DNA from: Nissolia schottii
Taxonomy: Eukaryota; Streptophyta; Magnoliopsida; Fabales; Fabaceae
Assembly: GCA_003254905.1 (NCBI GenBank)
Contig: QANU01077325.1
Coordinates: 373,313 to 437,312, forward strand
Reading direction: 5' to 3'
Length of the DNA: 64,000 nucleotides
Part shown: positions 61,623 to 64,000 of the stretch, piece after piece
How the letters are laid out: the number at the start of each line of letters is the position of its first letter
Position numbering within the stretch: position 1 is the first letter of the stretch
The notes under the pieces: generated by a model
The model's database searches: none
The model's input: the letters and a program-made list of their open reading frames with translations, nothing else
Told to the model about the DNA's origin: nothing
Program-made: the position numbers and the translations under genes

Positions 61623-64000
61623 GGTGGTGTGTGTGTGTGTAAGAGTGCAATGAAATTAGAGGGTTAATTAATTGAGTGAAGATTGTGTAGAAAGAGGAAA
61701 ATAAGATATTGGCCTCTTCTTGGCTTGGGGGGTCTTTTCTTCTCTTTTGAGGGGACATGTCATGGGCCCTATATGAAGGTGCTTTTGTTCCCCCTCTTTT
61801 TCTTCCTCCATTTCTTCTCTCTCTTTCTTCTAATTTTCTATTTCCACTTTTTACCTATTTGCACTAACTTATATACACTATTATATTTACAAGCTAATAT
61901 GTTTTTCCAAAAGTAAAATTACGATAAATATTTTGCACAATATTTAACCATACTTACATAGGTATAAAGTTTATCATGATGATCCATTATATATCTTATA
62001 CATTTGTGAATGTAATTATTTTAAGGTTGTTATAACTATAGCATAATTCAAGTTTTTCAGCATGAAATATATAAATATGGTATGAGAAGTAATATAATAA
62101 TGAGTGTAGTTGAATATCAAAATGTGTATATATTGAAATAAGATAATATATTATATACTTATATAAGAATATAAGAATATTATAATTGTATTTTAGGAAG
62201 AGATTTATGTATGACTGTGACCCTAACACTTTATATTTAACTTAGGTCCACTTATTATAAAAAATAAAATAATGAATAACATCAGCTTTATTTAAGATTT
62301 ATTAACTTAGCTAGTGCTTCTATCAACTTCATTTTGATATACTTACATTAGAGAAAACATATTTTTGCAAAGAATACTTAAGGTGTATCTTAAACATTGA
62401 TTAAAGAAATTTTAAGGTGTTCTTTAAAAAATGTTCTAAAAATAAAATAAATAACAATACTCGTAAATATAGAATTTAATTTTTATTTATTATTTATATT
62501 GTCATTTAATCCTATTTTATCCCATAAATAATTATATTTGACTCTCATCATATCCAATACTTTAAAAGGCAGTGTATATTTTAAACTTATAAATGTGTGT
62601 GTTTTTTTCTTCTGGGTTAATAAAAGAATTGTACAAGTTATTATACAGGGTATGGCAAAATCGATAATATGATCATCGACCATCACTTTCACGATAGGCA
62701 TTATGACTTTGTATGAATAGGGCCCTAGCTCTTTTTCATGAATTTTGTCTAATTCAAGGAGGCCAATTACAATTAGGTTACCTAGGAGTCGGTGCCTTGG
62801 TGCTGGTAGTCCAAATCTGACTTGATTCAGGATTATGTTAATATATAAGCACAATTTAGTCCACTAATCAACTTGATTATCCCCTTAGTGAGGTTGATAT
62901 ACAAAAATAGTATTTTAATATTCGAGTCTTATAAAAGTCATTCCTTTTCTTTCTTTCAAATTGCTTACCTAGAGTTTATGATGATATAAGATGAGTTTAA
63001 GTTTTTAACACTTAAAAATATGACTAATTTAACTATGGAACTGTGTGTTTTTTGTTGAATAAAAAAAACTATTGAACTATATGATTTTTTTTATAGACCA
63101 TAAATTTTATTAATCAAATCCAAAAGAGACAAACAACACAGTGTAATAGATCACTTATAGTTATTGAAACTCAGCAAAATCCGATGAAAAAAAACTCAGG
63201 CCTCATTAAAATCTCTACCTTAAAAAATAATAACCATGATTTGAACTATATGATATTTTCGGCAAAAAAAACGTAATATATTGACAACCATATACAATCA
63301 GCCTTATTGGGAGAAAAAAGCTTCTTGTTAGTATTGGTTTCTCTGTCTTTATGGCTCTTTTTCATGGTTTGCTTGTGTGAGTGTAAAATACTAAAATGTG
63401 AAAAGCAGCAGAGAGAGATACCTTTGAATCATGTTTGCAAATTTTCAGCTCTATACATATATAGTCAGGGTTGAGAGAGTACAACATGTCTATGCATGAA
63501 ATGACAAATTGGTATTCTTTATGTCTCAACCCCCAACATTCAAAGCAGTAACCTTTTCATACAAAAGTGAAATAGAATACGAGAATTCGCTTAGCATCGA
63601 AGGCTTAACTTTGCTGAAAACAATTTAAAAGAGAATATGATTTAACACTTTAATTGTGTATGATGTTTAAGTACTTAATGATTCGTGTTCTCTTTGTTTT
63701 ACCCTTTTATGTTTCCTCTATATGTACCAAATTATTCCAATTTGAAGATAGATCTTCTTTCTAATTAACCTTAATTTAATGTTACACATACCTATAATTT
63801 CATCATATGAAAACCAAACTAGATAATTAAGTTTGGTACCTTGATTGTGCATATGTAAAACACACAGTAGAGAGGCTTCAGAAACAAAGGGATTTCAAAA
63901 AAAGCAATTTTGTTTAAATCAAATGCAAAAAAGTTTCCATTGACGAGAAAAAGAAACATTTGTAAGATTGAAAAAGAAAAGAAAATCCTTCTACATGTAT
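61623..64000. other. Upstream region of the ALOG gene and flank
   Basis: AT-rich. A TG microsatellite lies at 61626-61640 in the leader of the ALOG gene. A 123-codon reverse frame at 62483-62854 has no recognised domain; its middle (RHRLLGNLIVIGLLELDKIHEKELG) looks more coding-like than the rest and could be a fragment of something. Nothing else supported. Confidence 0.4.

Noticed and set aside
62483..62854. 123-codon reverse frame upstream of the ALOG gene
   Set aside because: The middle part looks somewhat coding-like, but there is no recognisable family, and both ends are low-complexity.

Overview
This is a 64 kb stretch of plant nuclear DNA. It is AT-rich overall, has GT-AG introns, plant-only gene families (PYR/PYL ABA receptor, ALOG/LSH, GARP, trihelix, PADRE/DUF4228, DUF688, granulin-type papain protease) and many short inverted-repeat transposons. 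The gene content and repeat style suggest a eudicot, most likely a legume. The species cannot be fixed from sequence alone. There is one 259-base assembly gap (52004-52262) and one single ambiguous base (23685). No rRNA, tRNA, CRISPR array or prokaryotic feature was seen.

Layout, left to right. 1-7.2 kb: a doubtful two-exon small gene (601-925), then a six-exon GARP/MYB-like repressor gene on + (4001-7196). 7.2-13.5 kb: a repeat-rich zone of decayed dispersed copies, into which a complete non-autonomous CACTA transposon (10826-13396) has inserted with a TAT target duplication. 14.9-18 kb: a three-exon DUF688 gene on -. 23.7-25.8 kb: a five-exon RD21-like cysteine protease with a granulin domain on -. 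28.2-28.7 kb: an intronless PYL11/12-type ABA receptor on -. 34.2-35.2 kb: intronless PEX7 on -, with a 778-bp foldback transposon 166 bp upstream of its ATG. 41.9-42.5 kb: a PADRE/DUF4228 protein on +. 46.7-48.0 kb: a 1.27-kb long-TIR Mutator-like element sitting inside one copy of a tandem duplication just upstream of a trihelix gene (48694 to about 50676, +). 53.6-55.1 kb: a short FAR1-like gene or relic on +. Its first intron holds a 193-bp tandem array, and both its introns carry many copies of a TTAGGTCT motif. 61.0-61.6 kb: an intronless ALOG/LSH gene on -.

These genes do not form an operon or pathway; they are independently transcribed plant genes. Several touch regulation (GARP, trihelix, ALOG, FAR1-like) or ABA and stress responses (PYL, RD21-like protease, PADRE). 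The most unusual parts are (a) the FAR1-like locus, whose intron array repeats a degenerate piece of its own second exon; (b) the CACTA element with a 110-bp-arm hairpin and paired CCGACGGTAA boxes; and (c) the duplication-plus-insertion structure in front of the trihelix gene. I see no clearly new biological system. The FAR1-like locus is the best candidate for something undescribed.
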